Source: Acidovorax kalamii
Lineage (GTDB): Bacteria > Pseudomonadota > Gammaproteobacteria > Burkholderiales > Burkholderiaceae_C
Assembly: GCF_002245625.1 (NCBI RefSeq)
Contig: NZ_NOIG01000011.1
Coordinates: 506,296 to 570,295 of the forward strand
DNA length: 64,000 nt
Direction of reading: 5' to 3'
The notes below the pieces were generated by a model. The model was not told where the DNA came from and did not search any database. It saw only the letters and a program-made list of their open reading frames with translations. Positions 48,019 through 56,732 of this stretch are shown piece by piece; the first letter of the stretch is position 1, and every line of letters begins with the position of its first letter. The translations under genes and the position numbers were made by a program.

Positions 48019-49182
48019 TCATGCCGCTGGTTTGACGTCCAGCACGATTTCGGTGAACGAAGGGGCGTCATCGGGGGTGTCGCGTGCCTCCTTCTGGGCC
48101 TTGGCGGCGTTGGCGGCCAGGGAAAAGTCGTTTTGCAGGCGCCACATGAGGTTGGTGGGCGAGTCGGCGTAGGACATGCCTTCCTTGCGGTCGATCTTGG
48201 CGTCCATGATGAGGTGGGCCAGGGCTTCCTCGAAGGTTTGCGAGCCCTCGGCCATGGATTTTTCCATGGCTTCCTTCACGCCCGAGAAATCGCCTTTTTC
48301 GATCAGGTCCGACACCAGCTTGGTGTTGAGCATGACCTCCACGGCGGGGGCACGGCTTCCGTCCACGGTGCGCACCAGGCGCTGTGAAATGATGGCCTTC
48401 ATGGCCGAGGCCAGGTCACCCAGCATGGTGGGGCGCACTTCCACGGGGTAGAAGCTCAGGATACGGTTGAGCGCGTGGTAGCTGTTGTTGCCATGCAGCG
48501 TAGCCAGGCACAGGTGGCCGGACTGGGCGTAGGCAATAGCGGCCGACATGGTTTCGCGGTCGCGGATTTCGCCGATCAGGATCACGTCGGGCGCCTGGCG
48601 CAGCGCGTTTTTCAAGGCGGTTTGCAGCGATTGCGTGTCGCTGCCGATCTCGCGCTGGTTGACGATGGATTTCTTGTTCTTGAACTGGTACTCGACCGGA
48701 TCCTCGATGGTGAGGATGTGCCCCGTCATGGCCTCGTTGCGGGTGTCGATCATGGACGCGAGCGAGGTGCTCTTGCCCGAGCCCGTGGCGCCCACCATGA
48801 GGATCAGGCCACGTTTTTCCATGATGAGCTCGCGCATCACAGGCGGCAGCCCCAGGGTGTCGAACTCGGGGATCTGCTGCGAGATGAAGCGGATCACCAC
48901 CGCATAGCTGCCCCGCTGGCGCATGGCGCTGATACGGAAACGCCCCACGCCGCTGAGCGGCACCCCCATGTTGAGTTCGCCGGTTTCCTCCAGCTCTTCA
49001 ATGCGGTCCGGGGGGACCACTTCGGAGAGCAGGTTGCGCGGCGCGTCGGGCGGCAGGATCTGGTTGTTGATGGGCACGCACTCGCCGTTGATCTTGATCA
49101 GCGCTGGTGCGTTGGCCGACAGGTAGACGTCGGAGGCCTTTTTCTCAGCCATCAGGCGAAGAATTCGTTCCATTGTGCTCAT
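48019..49182 (-). CDS. pilU: Type IV pilus retraction ATPase PilU
   Basis: A 387-residue secretion-type ATPase: Walker A VGATGSGKSTSLASM near 131, Asp box, Walker B APDVILIGEIRDRETM near 201 and the His box QSGHLCLATLHGNNSYHALN near 220. The length and the tail after LDVKPAA fit PilU rather than PilT (about 345 residues). It helps PilT to retract pili at the inner membrane. Ribosome site AGAGGGA precedes the ATG at 49182. Unusually, it sits alone between dapD and dapE; pilT is not in the window. Confidence 0.93.
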   Translation of the reverse strand: MSTMERILRLMAEKKASDVYLSANAPALIKINGECVPINNQILPPDAPRNLLSEVVPPDRIEELEETGELNMGVPLSGVGRFRISAMRQRGSYAVVIRFISQQIPEFDTLGLPPVMRELIMEKRGLILMVGATGSGKSTSLASMIDTRNEAMTGHILTIEDPVEYQFKNKKSIVNQREIGSDTQSLQTALKNALRQAPDVILIGEIRDRETMSAAIAYAQSGHLCLATLHGNNSYHALNRILSFYPVEVRPTMLGDLASAMKAIISQRLVRTVDGSRAPAVEVMLNTKLVSDLIEKGDFSGVKEAMEKSMAEGSQTFEEALAHLIMDAKIDRKEGMSYADSPTNLMWRLQNDFSLAANAAKAQKEARDTPDDAPSFTEIVLDVKPAA

Positions 49183-49250
49183 GGTGTGTCCCTCTTGTTG
49201 TCAGTCTCTGTCGGCAGAGCGGCCGAACAGGCCGCCCTTGTGCAGCGGAA

Positions 49251-50084
49251 TCAGTCGCGCAGCAGGTCGTTGATGCTGGTCTTGGAGCGTGTTTGCGCAT
49301 CGACCTGCTTGACGATGATGGCGGCGTACATGCTGTAGGGCGCGCCGTTGGCTGCCGTCTTGGGCAGGTTGCCGCTCACCACCACCGAGCCCGAGGGCAC
49401 GCGGCCGTAGCTGATCTCGCCGGTGGCGCGGTTGAAGATCGGGGTGCTCTGGCCGATGTACACGCCCATGCCCAGCACGGAGTTCTCTTCGATCACCACA
49501 CCTTCAACCACCTCGGAGCGGGCGCCGATGAAGCAGTTGTCTTCAATGATGGTGGGGCCGGCCTGCAGAGGCTCCAGCACGCCGCCAATGCCCACGCCGC
49601 CAGACAGGTGCACGTTGGCGCCGATCTGTGCGCACGAGCCCACGGTGGCCCAGGTGTCCACCATGGTGCCTTCGCCCACATAGGCGCCGATGTTCACGTA
49701 TGAGGGCATCAGGATCGCGCCCTTGGCGATGAAGCTGCCACGGCGGGCCACGGCGGGCGGCACCACGCGCACGCCGGTGGCCTTCATTTCTTCTTCCGTC
49801 AGGTGGGCGAACTTGGTCTGCACCTTGTCATAAAAGCCCAGGTCGCCAGCCTTGACGACTTCGTTGTCCTTCAGGCGGAAGGACAGCAGCACGGCCTTCT
49901 TGATCCACTGGTGCACGGTCCACTGGCCCACGCCTTCGCGGGTGGCCACGCGCAGCTTGCCGTTGTTCAGCTCGGCGATCACATGCTCGACGGCGTCCTG
50001 GATTTCCTTGGGCGCGGCGGCAGGTGAGAGGCTGGCGCGGTTGTCCCAGGCGTTGTCGATGATGGTTTGCAGTTGTTGGGTCAT
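49251..50084 (-). CDS. dapD: Tetrahydrodipicolinate N-succinyltransferase
   Basis: A 277-residue left-handed beta-helix transferase: [20 protein letters not shown] at the N terminus, [20 protein letters not shown] near 107, hexapeptide repeats through [20 protein letters not shown] and [20 protein letters not shown], and [20 protein letters not shown] near 195. It uses succinyl-CoA to succinylate tetrahydrodipicolinate in the DAP pathway. dapC lies 45 bp upstream on the same strand, so both are probably in one transcript. Confidence 0.97.
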   Translation of the reverse strand: MTQQLQTIIDNAWDNRASLSPAAAPKEIQDAVEHVIAELNNGKLRVATREGVGQWTVHQWIKKAVLLSFRLKDNEVVKAGDLGFYDKVQTKFAHLTEEEMKATGVRVVPPAVARRGSFIAKGAILMPSYVNIGAYVGEGTMVDTWATVGSCAQIGANVHLSGGVGIGGVLEPLQAGPTIIEDNCFIGARSEVVEGVVIEENSVLGMGVYIGQSTPIFNRATGEISYGRVPSGSVVVSGNLPKTAANGAPYSMYAAIIVKQVDAQTRSKTSINDLLRD

Positions 50085-50129
50085 GTTGTTGTCTGTCAGT
50101 CGGTCAGTCTGTGGATCGGGATTCAGAAA

Positions 50130-51335
50130 TCAGGCAGTGCGGGACTGGATGAACTGCACAATGCGCAGCGCGGCCTCCACGCACTCTTCGGTTTCGGCCA
50201 CCAGGGCCATGCGCACGCGCTGGGCGCCGGGGTTGCTGCCCTGGGCCTCGCGGGCCAGGTAGCTGCCGGGTAGCACCGTGACATTGTATTGAGCCAGCAG
50301 GGCCCGCGCGAACTCGGCATCGGTCATCCCCAGGGCATCCGGTACCTTGGCCCACAGGTAGAAACCGGCGTCGGGCAGGGCTACCTCCATCACGCCTGCC
50401 AGCAGCGGGGTGACCTGGGCAAATTTCTTGCGGTAGCGCGTGCGGTTTTCCACCACATGCTGCTCATCGCCCCAGGCGGCAATGCTGGCGGCCTGCACGA
50501 TGGGGCTCATCGCGCTGCCGTGGTAGGTGCGGTAGAGCAAGAAGGACTTGATCAGCGCCGCATCGCCCGCCACAAAGCCGCTGCGCAGGCCGGGCACGTT
50601 GCTGCGTTTGGACAGGCTGGTGAAGGAGATCAGGTTCTTGAAGTCGCGCCGCCCCAGTTTTTCTGCAGCCTGCAGGCCGCCGAGGGGTGGTTCGTCGCGG
50701 AAGTAGATCTCGCTGTAGCACTCGTCCGAAGCAATCACGAAGCCGTAACGGTCGCTCAGCGCGAAGAGTTTTTGCCACTCGCTCAGGGGCATCACGGCGC
50801 CAGTGGGGTTGCCGGGCGAGCACACAAACAGCAGTTGTGTGCGCTCCCACACCGATTCGGGCACCGTGTCCCAGTTCACCGCAAAGTTGCGCGCCGGGTC
50901 GCTGGGGGCGTAATAGGGCTGAGCACCCGCCAGCAGCGCGGCACCTTCATAGATTTGGTAGAACGGGTTGGGGCAGACCACCAGCGGCTGGCCCTTGGAG
51001 GGATCGATGATGGTCTGTGCGAACGCAAACAGCGCTTCGCGTGAACCGTTGACGGGCAGGACCTGGGTGCCCCCATCCAGGGTGAGTGCATAGCGCTGGT
51101 TCAGCCAGCGTGTGAAGGCCTCGCGCAACCGGGGCTCGCCTGCCGTGGCGGGGTAGCTGGCCAATCCTTCCAGGTTGTTACTAAGTGCATCCTTGATGAA
51201 CTGCGGTGTAGTATGGCGCGGTTCACCCATGCCCAGGCTGATGGGGCTGTAGGCCGCCGGGGGCGTGACCCCCGCAAAGAGTTGCCGCAGCCGCTCGAAC
51301 GGGTAGGGCTGAAGGTGGGAGAGCAGGGGGTTCAT
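50130..51335 (-). CDS. dapC: N-succinyldiaminopimelate aminotransferase
   Basis: A 401-residue fold-type I PLP aminotransferase: NPLLSHLQPYPFERLRQLFA and ISLGMGEPRHTTPQFIKDAL at the N terminus, FVCSPGNPTGAVMPLSEWQK near 170, ASDECYSEIYF near 203 and SFTSLSKRSNVPGLRSGFVA near 235 with the PLP lysine in SLSKRSN. The N terminus and length match DapC of Burkholderiales. It forms N-succinyl-LL-diaminopimelate with glutamate as donor. It is the first gene of the row dapC-dapD-pilU-dapE-prmB. Confidence 0.95.
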   Translation of the reverse strand: MNPLLSHLQPYPFERLRQLFAGVTPPAAYSPISLGMGEPRHTTPQFIKDALSNNLEGLASYPATAGEPRLREAFTRWLNQRYALTLDGGTQVLPVNGSREALFAFAQTIIDPSKGQPLVVCPNPFYQIYEGAALLAGAQPYYAPSDPARNFAVNWDTVPESVWERTQLLFVCSPGNPTGAVMPLSEWQKLFALSDRYGFVIASDECYSEIYFRDEPPLGGLQAAEKLGRRDFKNLISFTSLSKRSNVPGLRSGFVAGDAALIKSFLLYRTYHGSAMSPIVQAASIAAWGDEQHVVENRTRYRKKFAQVTPLLAGVMEVALPDAGFYLWAKVPDALGMTDAEFARALLAQYNVTVLPGSYLAREAQGSNPGAQRVRMALVAETEECVEAALRIVQFIQSRTA

Positions 51336-51507
51336 GGTGCGACATTATGGGCGATGGCCACTGTGCAAAGGCCTGTGCGCCAGGTGTGGCCAGGCCGTCA
51401 GGCGCCGCTGCGGAAGCAGGCCTGTCGCCCCGGGGGCCCTGTGTCAATCCGACGTAAGAGCGGGGACATAGCATCCGCCGCTGGAAAGAACCATAACAGG
51501 AGACAAG

Positions 51508-52992
51508 ATGTCTGGATTTCTACCACTGCGCCCCGGACTCTGGTGGATGCGCAGATGGCACCTGCCCGGCAAACTGGTGACGCTGGGTGTGTTGATGGCG
51601 GTGGTGCTGGTTGCCACCGCTGCGGCGCCGGGATGGGGCGGGGCAGTGGGGGCTTTGGCCTTGCTCTATGGGCTGTTGGCGCTGTACCTGAGTCTGTCGT
51701 CCGACCTAGAGGGGCTGTCCCGCGCCATGGAAAAGACCACCCAAGGCGATCTCAGTACCCGTGCCGGTGTGTACGGCCAGGACGAAGTGGGGGCCATGGC
51801 GCAGTCGCTGGACCAGATGGTGCTCACCCTGTCGTCCATGGTGGCCGACATCCGCAGCAATGCGGCCCTGGTAGCCCATGCGGGCCAGAGCCTGGCACAA
51901 GGCAACCGCTCGCTGGCCGACCGCACCGAGCAGCAGGCCGCCAACCTGGAGCAGACCGCTGCCAGTGTCGAGCAGCTCTCGTCGGCCGTGCAGAACAACG
52001 CCCAGACCGCCCGCAGCGCCGATGCGCGGGCGGCCGATGTGCGCAAGGCGGCCGATGCGGGTGCCGAGGCCATGGCCCGGGCGGTCCAGTCGGTGGAGGC
52101 CATCCAGCAGGGCGCCCGCCGCATGACCGAAATCATTGGCGTCATCGACAGCATTGCCTTCCAGACCAACATCCTCGCGCTGAACGCTGCGGTGGAGGCA
52201 GCTCGGGCGGGCGAGCAGGGCCGGGGCTTTGCCGTGGTGGCGGGTGAGGTGCGTACCCTGGCCAAACGCTCGGGCGATGCGGCACGCGAGATCCGGGAGC
52301 TGATCGGCGCCTCGGTGAGCCAGGTCGAGGCCAGCGCCGGGTTGATCCGCTCGGCAGGGGATGGGATTGCCAACATGGCGGGCGGTATTCGCAGTGTGGC
52401 CGCCAGCATGACGGAAATTTCCGGCTCCAGTGCAGAGCAAAGCACAGGGCTGAGCGAGGTGAGTTCGGCCGTGCAGCAGCTGGACCAGATCACCCAGCAC
52501 AACGCGCAGATGGTGGGCCAGGCGGTGGCGCAGGCCGAGGCGCTGGAGCAGCGTGCCTCCACCCTGTCTCGGGCGGTGGCGGCATTCCGGTTGCAGCAGG
52601 GCACGGCCGATGAAGCGGTGGCCTTGGTCCAGAAGGCCGTGGCCCTCTACAAAACCACCTCGCAGGAGCAGTTCCTGCGCAGCCTGACGGACAAGAACCA
52701 GCCGTACCACGATCGGGACATGTATGTGTTTGTGCTGGACAGCGCAGGGACCTACCGGGCGTTTGGGGGCAACCCCGCCAAGGTGGGCACCCGGGTGCAG
52801 GACATCCCCGGCATTGCGGGCGACCGGCTGGTGAGCGACATCGTGGCGCAGGCCGACCGGGCCCCTGGCTGGGTGGAGTACGACATCAACAACCCGGCCA
52901 CGGGTGCGGTGCAGACCAAGATGTCTTATGTGAGCCGTGTGGGGGACTTGTACGTAGGCTGTGGGGTCTACAAGTCGCTGGCGGCCCGTTGA
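51508..52992 (+). CDS. Chemoreceptor with a C-terminal Cache-like domain
   Basis: A 494-residue methyl-accepting chemotaxis-type protein with an AGGAG site before the ATG at 51508. Two hydrophobic segments lie close together (about 23-40 and 45-63) with almost no periplasmic loop. A short HAMP-like segment follows, then the signalling domain with [20 protein letters not shown] and [20 protein letters not shown] near 210-250. Residues about 368-490 form a Cache-like sensor ([59 protein letters not shown]) placed after the signalling tip, so in the cytoplasm. The ligand is unknown. Confidence 0.9.
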   Translation: MSGFLPLRPGLWWMRRWHLPGKLVTLGVLMAVVLVATAAAPGWGGAVGALALLYGLLALYLSLSSDLEGLSRAMEKTTQGDLSTRAGVYGQDEVGAMAQSLDQMVLTLSSMVADIRSNAALVAHAGQSLAQGNRSLADRTEQQAANLEQTAASVEQLSSAVQNNAQTARSADARAADVRKAADAGAEAMARAVQSVEAIQQGARRMTEIIGVIDSIAFQTNILALNAAVEAARAGEQGRGFAVVAGEVRTLAKRSGDAAREIRELIGASVSQVEASAGLIRSAGDGIANMAGGIRSVAASMTEISGSSAEQSTGLSEVSSAVQQLDQITQHNAQMVGQAVAQAEALEQRASTLSRAVAAFRLQQGTADEAVALVQKAVALYKTTSQEQFLRSLTDKNQPYHDRDMYVFVLDSAGTYRAFGGNPAKVGTRVQDIPGIAGDRLVSDIVAQADRAPGWVEYDINNPATGAVQTKMSYVSRVGDLYVGCGVYKSLAAR

Positions 52993-53049
52993 CGGGGTGA
53001 TTTTTCCCTCTGCCCCCGTGGCATGGTCGAAGGGGCGAGCCCCCGGATC

Positions 53050-53691
53050 TCAGCGCGGGTTTTGTTCCCTGAGCTGTCGCGCGCGCTCCATGGCCGCTGC
53101 TATGGCGGCCTTGCGCGCGTCGGCGGCGCTGGTTGGGGGGCTGGTGGAGTCAGGTGCAGGCGCGTCCATCGCCGCTGCCGGTTCTTCTTCCGCATCTTCC
53201 AAAGGCACCCGCTGGCGATGCTGCTGGTAGCGCGCCCTGGCCTGCTCGGCCAGGGGGGCAGACCACGCGGCCCAGCCGGTGGCTGCGCCGCTAGCGGTTT
53301 CCAGCTGAATGCAGTCCACCGGGCAGACGGGGATACACAGCTCGCACCCGGTGCAATATGGCTCGATCACGGTGTGCATCCGCTTGTTGGAGCCCACGAT
53401 GGCGTCTGTGGGGCAGGCCTTGATACACAACGTACAGCCGATGCACCAGGCTTCGTCAATAAAGGCCACAGTGCGCGGGCCTTCCACGCCGTGTTCGGCG
53501 CTCAGTGGCAGCACGGCCTGGCCCGTGATGGCCGCCAGACGCGCCACACCCTCGGAGCCACCGGGCGGGCACTGGTTGATGGCGGCCTCGCCGCTGGCGA
53601 TGGCCTGCGCATACGTAGCGCAGTCAGGGTAGCCGCAGCGTGTGCACTGCGTCTGGGGCAGCGCGGCGTCAATCCGCGCTGCAAGTTCCAT
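53050..53691 (-). CDS. RnfB/RsxB-like ferredoxin
   Basis: A 213-residue protein from the ATG at 53691. An N-terminal Fe-S domain ([18 protein letters not shown] ... NQCPPGG) is followed by two 4Fe-4S motifs, [16 protein letters not shown] near 110 and [16 protein letters not shown] near 140. The C terminus is charged and Ala-rich. It matches RnfB/RsxB without the N-terminal membrane helix, so it should be soluble. In Rnf complexes this subunit passes electrons; no other rnf/rsx genes are here. The gene lies 38 bp downstream of phaZ on the same strand. Confidence 0.88.
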   Translation of the reverse strand: MELAARIDAALPQTQCTRCGYPDCATYAQAIASGEAAINQCPPGGSEGVARLAAITGQAVLPLSAEHGVEGPRTVAFIDEAWCIGCTLCIKACPTDAIVGSNKRMHTVIEPYCTGCELCIPVCPVDCIQLETASGAATGWAAWSAPLAEQARARYQQHRQRVPLEDAEEEPAAAMDAPAPDSTSPPTSAADARKAAIAAAMERARQLREQNPR

Positions 53692-53729
53692 CGGGGCGGC
53701 GCGGGCGGGTTGGGCTTCCGGCTGGCGGA

Positions 53730-55328
53730 TCAAGCCTTGCGCGCCTTGCTGCTGCGGCTGGCGCTGCGGGCCGGGGCTGCCGTGACCGCCGTGGCCTTGG
53801 CTGTACCGAGGTCGGCAGGCGCCGGCTCTGCTGCACCGGTCGGCTGTGCAGCACCCTCTGTCTTCACCCAGCGTGTGGCCACGGTGGCGGTGGGCGCGGC
53901 AGTTTTGGAGGCTGCTGCGCGGGCGCGCGGGGCCGAAGGTGCTGCCTTGGCTGCTTGAGCCGTCTTTGCTGCGGTCTTGGGCTGAGGGGCGGCCTTTGGT
54001 TTGGCAGAGGGCGTTGCTGCCTTGGCCTCGGGCGCAGCGCTGGATGGAGCGGCCTGGGCGCGGGGCAGTTCGTGTTCCAGAATGAACTCGCGCACCTTGG
54101 GGTACACCAGATCGCGCCAGCGGCGGCCGCTGAAGATGCCGTAGTGGCCTGCACCCTTGGCCTCCAGGTGGCGCTGTTCCTTGCGCACGATGCCGCTGCA
54201 CAGGTCGTGGGCGGCTTCGGTCTGGCCCGAGCCGGAGATGTCGTCCAGCTCACCCTCCACGGTGAACAAGGCGGTGGTGGTGATGTCCTGCGGGCGCACG
54301 CGCTCGATCTTGCCCGTGGGCGAGCGCACATCCCAGGTGCCGTTGACCAGCTTGTAGTCCTGGAACACGGTCTGAATGGTTTCCAGGTAGTAGTCCGCAT
54401 CCATGTCCAGCACGGCGTTGTACTCGTCGTAGAACTTGCGGTGGGCCTCGGCGCTGGCGTCGTCGCCCTTGATCAGGTCCTTGAAGTAGTCGTAGTGGCT
54501 GTTGGCATGGCGGTCGGGGTTCATCGCCACAAAACCCGTGTACTGCAGGAAGCCCGGGTACACGCGGCGGCCCGCGCCAGGGAACTTGTCGGGCACGCGG
54601 TAGATGACGTTGTTCTCGAACCACTCGTAGCTGCGGTTCGTGGCCAGGTTGTTCACGGCGGTGGGCGACTTGCGCGCGTCGATGGGGCCGCCCATCATGG
54701 TCATGGTCAGCGGCGTCTTCTCGCCGCGGCTGGCCATCAGCGATACGGCCGCCAGCACCGGCACGGTGGGCTGGCACACGCTGATCACATGGCAGTTGCC
54801 GTACTGGCCCTGCAGGTGGCGGATGAATTCCTGCACGTAGTTCACGTAGTCGTCCAGGTGGAACTCCCCCTCGGACAGCGGCACCAGGCGGGCGTTTTTC
54901 CAGTCGGTGATGTAGACCTTGTGGTCCTTGAGCATGGTGCGCACGGTGTCGCGCAGCAAGGTGGCGTAGTGGCCCGACAGGGGCGCCACGATCAGCACCA
55001 CGGGCTGGCCCTTGAGCTTGGTGAGCGTGGCGGGGTCGTCCGAAAAGCGCTTGAAGCGGCGCAGCTCGCAGAACGGCTTGTTCACCTCGATGCGCTCATG
55101 GATGGCGACACCGATGCCGTTCACGTCCACCGTGTGGATGTCGAACGCGGGCTTTTCGTAGTCCTTGCCCAGGCGGTAGAGCAGGTCGTAGCCCGCTGCC
55201 ATGCGCTGGGCTGCCGATGTCTGGCTCAGGGGCGACACCGGGTTGCTGAACAACTTGGAAGCCGCCTGCGCAAAGTCTGTAAAGGGCTCCATCAGGGAGC
55301 GCTGGGTTTCGTAGATGTGGTACAGCAT
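53730..55328 (-). CDS. phaZ: Intracellular poly(3-hydroxybutyrate) depolymerase
   Basis: A 532-residue protein from the ATG at 55328 ([20 protein letters not shown]). It matches the intracellular PHB depolymerase family: [20 protein letters not shown] near 108, [20 protein letters not shown] near 135, and [20 protein letters not shown] near 175-195, where the Cys in SVCQP is the proposed nucleophile. Residues after about 415 form an Ala/Lys/Pro-rich, disordered tail that looks histone- or phasin-like and could bind granules or DNA. It degrades stored polymer to 3-hydroxybutyrate units, complementing phaCAB some 12 kb away. Confidence 0.93.
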   Translation of the reverse strand: MLYHIYETQRSLMEPFTDFAQAASKLFSNPVSPLSQTSAAQRMAAGYDLLYRLGKDYEKPAFDIHTVDVNGIGVAIHERIEVNKPFCELRRFKRFSDDPATLTKLKGQPVVLIVAPLSGHYATLLRDTVRTMLKDHKVYITDWKNARLVPLSEGEFHLDDYVNYVQEFIRHLQGQYGNCHVISVCQPTVPVLAAVSLMASRGEKTPLTMTMMGGPIDARKSPTAVNNLATNRSYEWFENNVIYRVPDKFPGAGRRVYPGFLQYTGFVAMNPDRHANSHYDYFKDLIKGDDASAEAHRKFYDEYNAVLDMDADYYLETIQTVFQDYKLVNGTWDVRSPTGKIERVRPQDITTTALFTVEGELDDISGSGQTEAAHDLCSGIVRKEQRHLEAKGAGHYGIFSGRRWRDLVYPKVREFILEHELPRAQAAPSSAAPEAKAATPSAKPKAAPQPKTAAKTAQAAKAAPSAPRARAAASKTAAPTATVATRWVKTEGAAQPTGAAEPAPADLGTAKATAVTAAPARSASRSSKARKA

Positions 55329-55467
55329 GGGGCGAAACTCCGATTTGTTGCAGTGCAATATAGCAGCACTTGGTAACAAGCGCATGGAGTAAAACCACCA
55401 ATGCCAAGTCGCCTATGCGACATGCGGGGCCTCCGGCTGCCCGGCCCGTGGCGCCTCGTCAAACTGG

Positions 55468-56553
55468 TCAATGCGGCCGGGGGTCGGTGTTGTCGACCAG
55501 CCAGGCTTCGAACGCCTCGCGCGCCGAATTGCGCAGCGCCGCGCGGAAGGCGGTCTTGTTGCTCAGGTACAGACAGTGGCGCATCACCGTGTAGGGGTTG
55601 AAGCTGCCCTGGGGGTTCTGCTCCTCGAAGTGCTGCTTGTAGCGCTTGACCACGCCGATGGTCTCGCGCATCAGGGTGTTGAAGCGCGCGCGTGTCATGC
55701 GCGGCGACCAGGCCTGGATGTCGTCCACAAACCCATCGACCTTGGAGGGTTCGAACTCGAAGTCCTTGAAGAAATGGGTGGCGATCTTGAGGAAGGTGAA
55801 GGCGTTCAGCTCGCTGCTGCCGCCTGCCGCCTTGTGGGGGGCCTGCGCGTCGGCAGGGGCGTCCAGCGCAGTGTCGGCAGTCTCGTCGGGGGCTTGCAAC
55901 AGCTCGGCCGCCGTGGCGTCGCGGATCTGCAGGAACTCCCGGTCGGCCAGCTCGAACAAGGCCGACAGCACATTGATGCGCCGCTTGAGCTGCTGCGGGA
56001 TGGATTTCTTGTACTTGATCTTGTGGTCCAGCACGCTCCAGGAGTCCTGGATGATGGTGCGCACCTGCAGCTCGAACGCCCAGTGGGCATAGGCCGCGTG
56101 TTCCGGCAAGTCGCGCTCTGCGGCGCCCAGGCGCAGATCCAGGTGCAGGCCCTTGTAGCCAAACGATGCCTCGGTGCTCTCCACGGCCGCAACCTTGTCC
56201 GTGACGTCAATCACCGCAAAACGGGCGCGCATGATCTGCGCCACCTTCTCCAATTCGTCCCCATACAGGCACACCACCCGCACCCCGATGAGGTCGGAGA
56301 TGTAGCTCTGGATGTCATAGGGCGTGTTGCTTTCTTCCAGCGCCGGGCGGTACTTGCGCACAAATTTTCGGATGCACTCGTCGGCATCCTTCACGCGGCC
56401 TTCCACCTTGGCGATGTCGATGCCCCCCGCTTGCGCCACCGCAGCCGCCACCAGGCTGGTGATGGCAGTGCATGCGGCCTGCAGCGCCGTGGCCTGTTGC
56501 GCGTAGTAGGTGCGAAACTGTGATTCTTCCAGGTCAAAGTCAAGTGATGCCAT
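55468..56553 (-). CDS. RelA/SpoT-domain (p)ppGpp synthetase-like protein
   Basis: A 361-residue protein from the ATG at 56553 (MASLDFDLEESQFRTYYAQQ). Residues 50-190 carry the synthetase fold: VKDADECIRKFVRKY, PYDIQSYISDLIGVRVVCLY, ASFGYKGLHLDLRL and AFELQVRTIIQDSWSVLDHK followed by IKYK, the standard order of small alarmone synthetases. There is no HD hydrolase, TGS or ACT domain as in RelA/SpoT. A further 150-residue C-terminal part (from LFELADREFLQIRDA) has no recognised domain. It may make (p)ppGpp or a related alarmone; activity is inferred. Confidence 0.85.
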   Translation of the reverse strand: MASLDFDLEESQFRTYYAQQATALQAACTAITSLVAAAVAQAGGIDIAKVEGRVKDADECIRKFVRKYRPALEESNTPYDIQSYISDLIGVRVVCLYGDELEKVAQIMRARFAVIDVTDKVAAVESTEASFGYKGLHLDLRLGAAERDLPEHAAYAHWAFELQVRTIIQDSWSVLDHKIKYKKSIPQQLKRRINVLSALFELADREFLQIRDATAAELLQAPDETADTALDAPADAQAPHKAAGGSSELNAFTFLKIATHFFKDFEFEPSKVDGFVDDIQAWSPRMTRARFNTLMRETIGVVKRYKQHFEEQNPQGSFNPYTVMRHCLYLSNKTAFRAALRNSAREAFEAWLVDNTDPRPH

Positions 56554-56732
56554 GTGCGGGGTGCGCAGAATGCGCCGAATTGAAAACCAACCACCAAGGA
56601 GTGCCGAAGCTCTGGTGCAGGACCGGGCCAATCAGGGCAATGCCTGCCGGCGCAGAGCTTGCCCCAGCTGCCAAACAGCACTTGGCGGCGCTGAACGCAG
56701 GCCCATAATGGTGCACGCCTTGGTGCCTTGCC

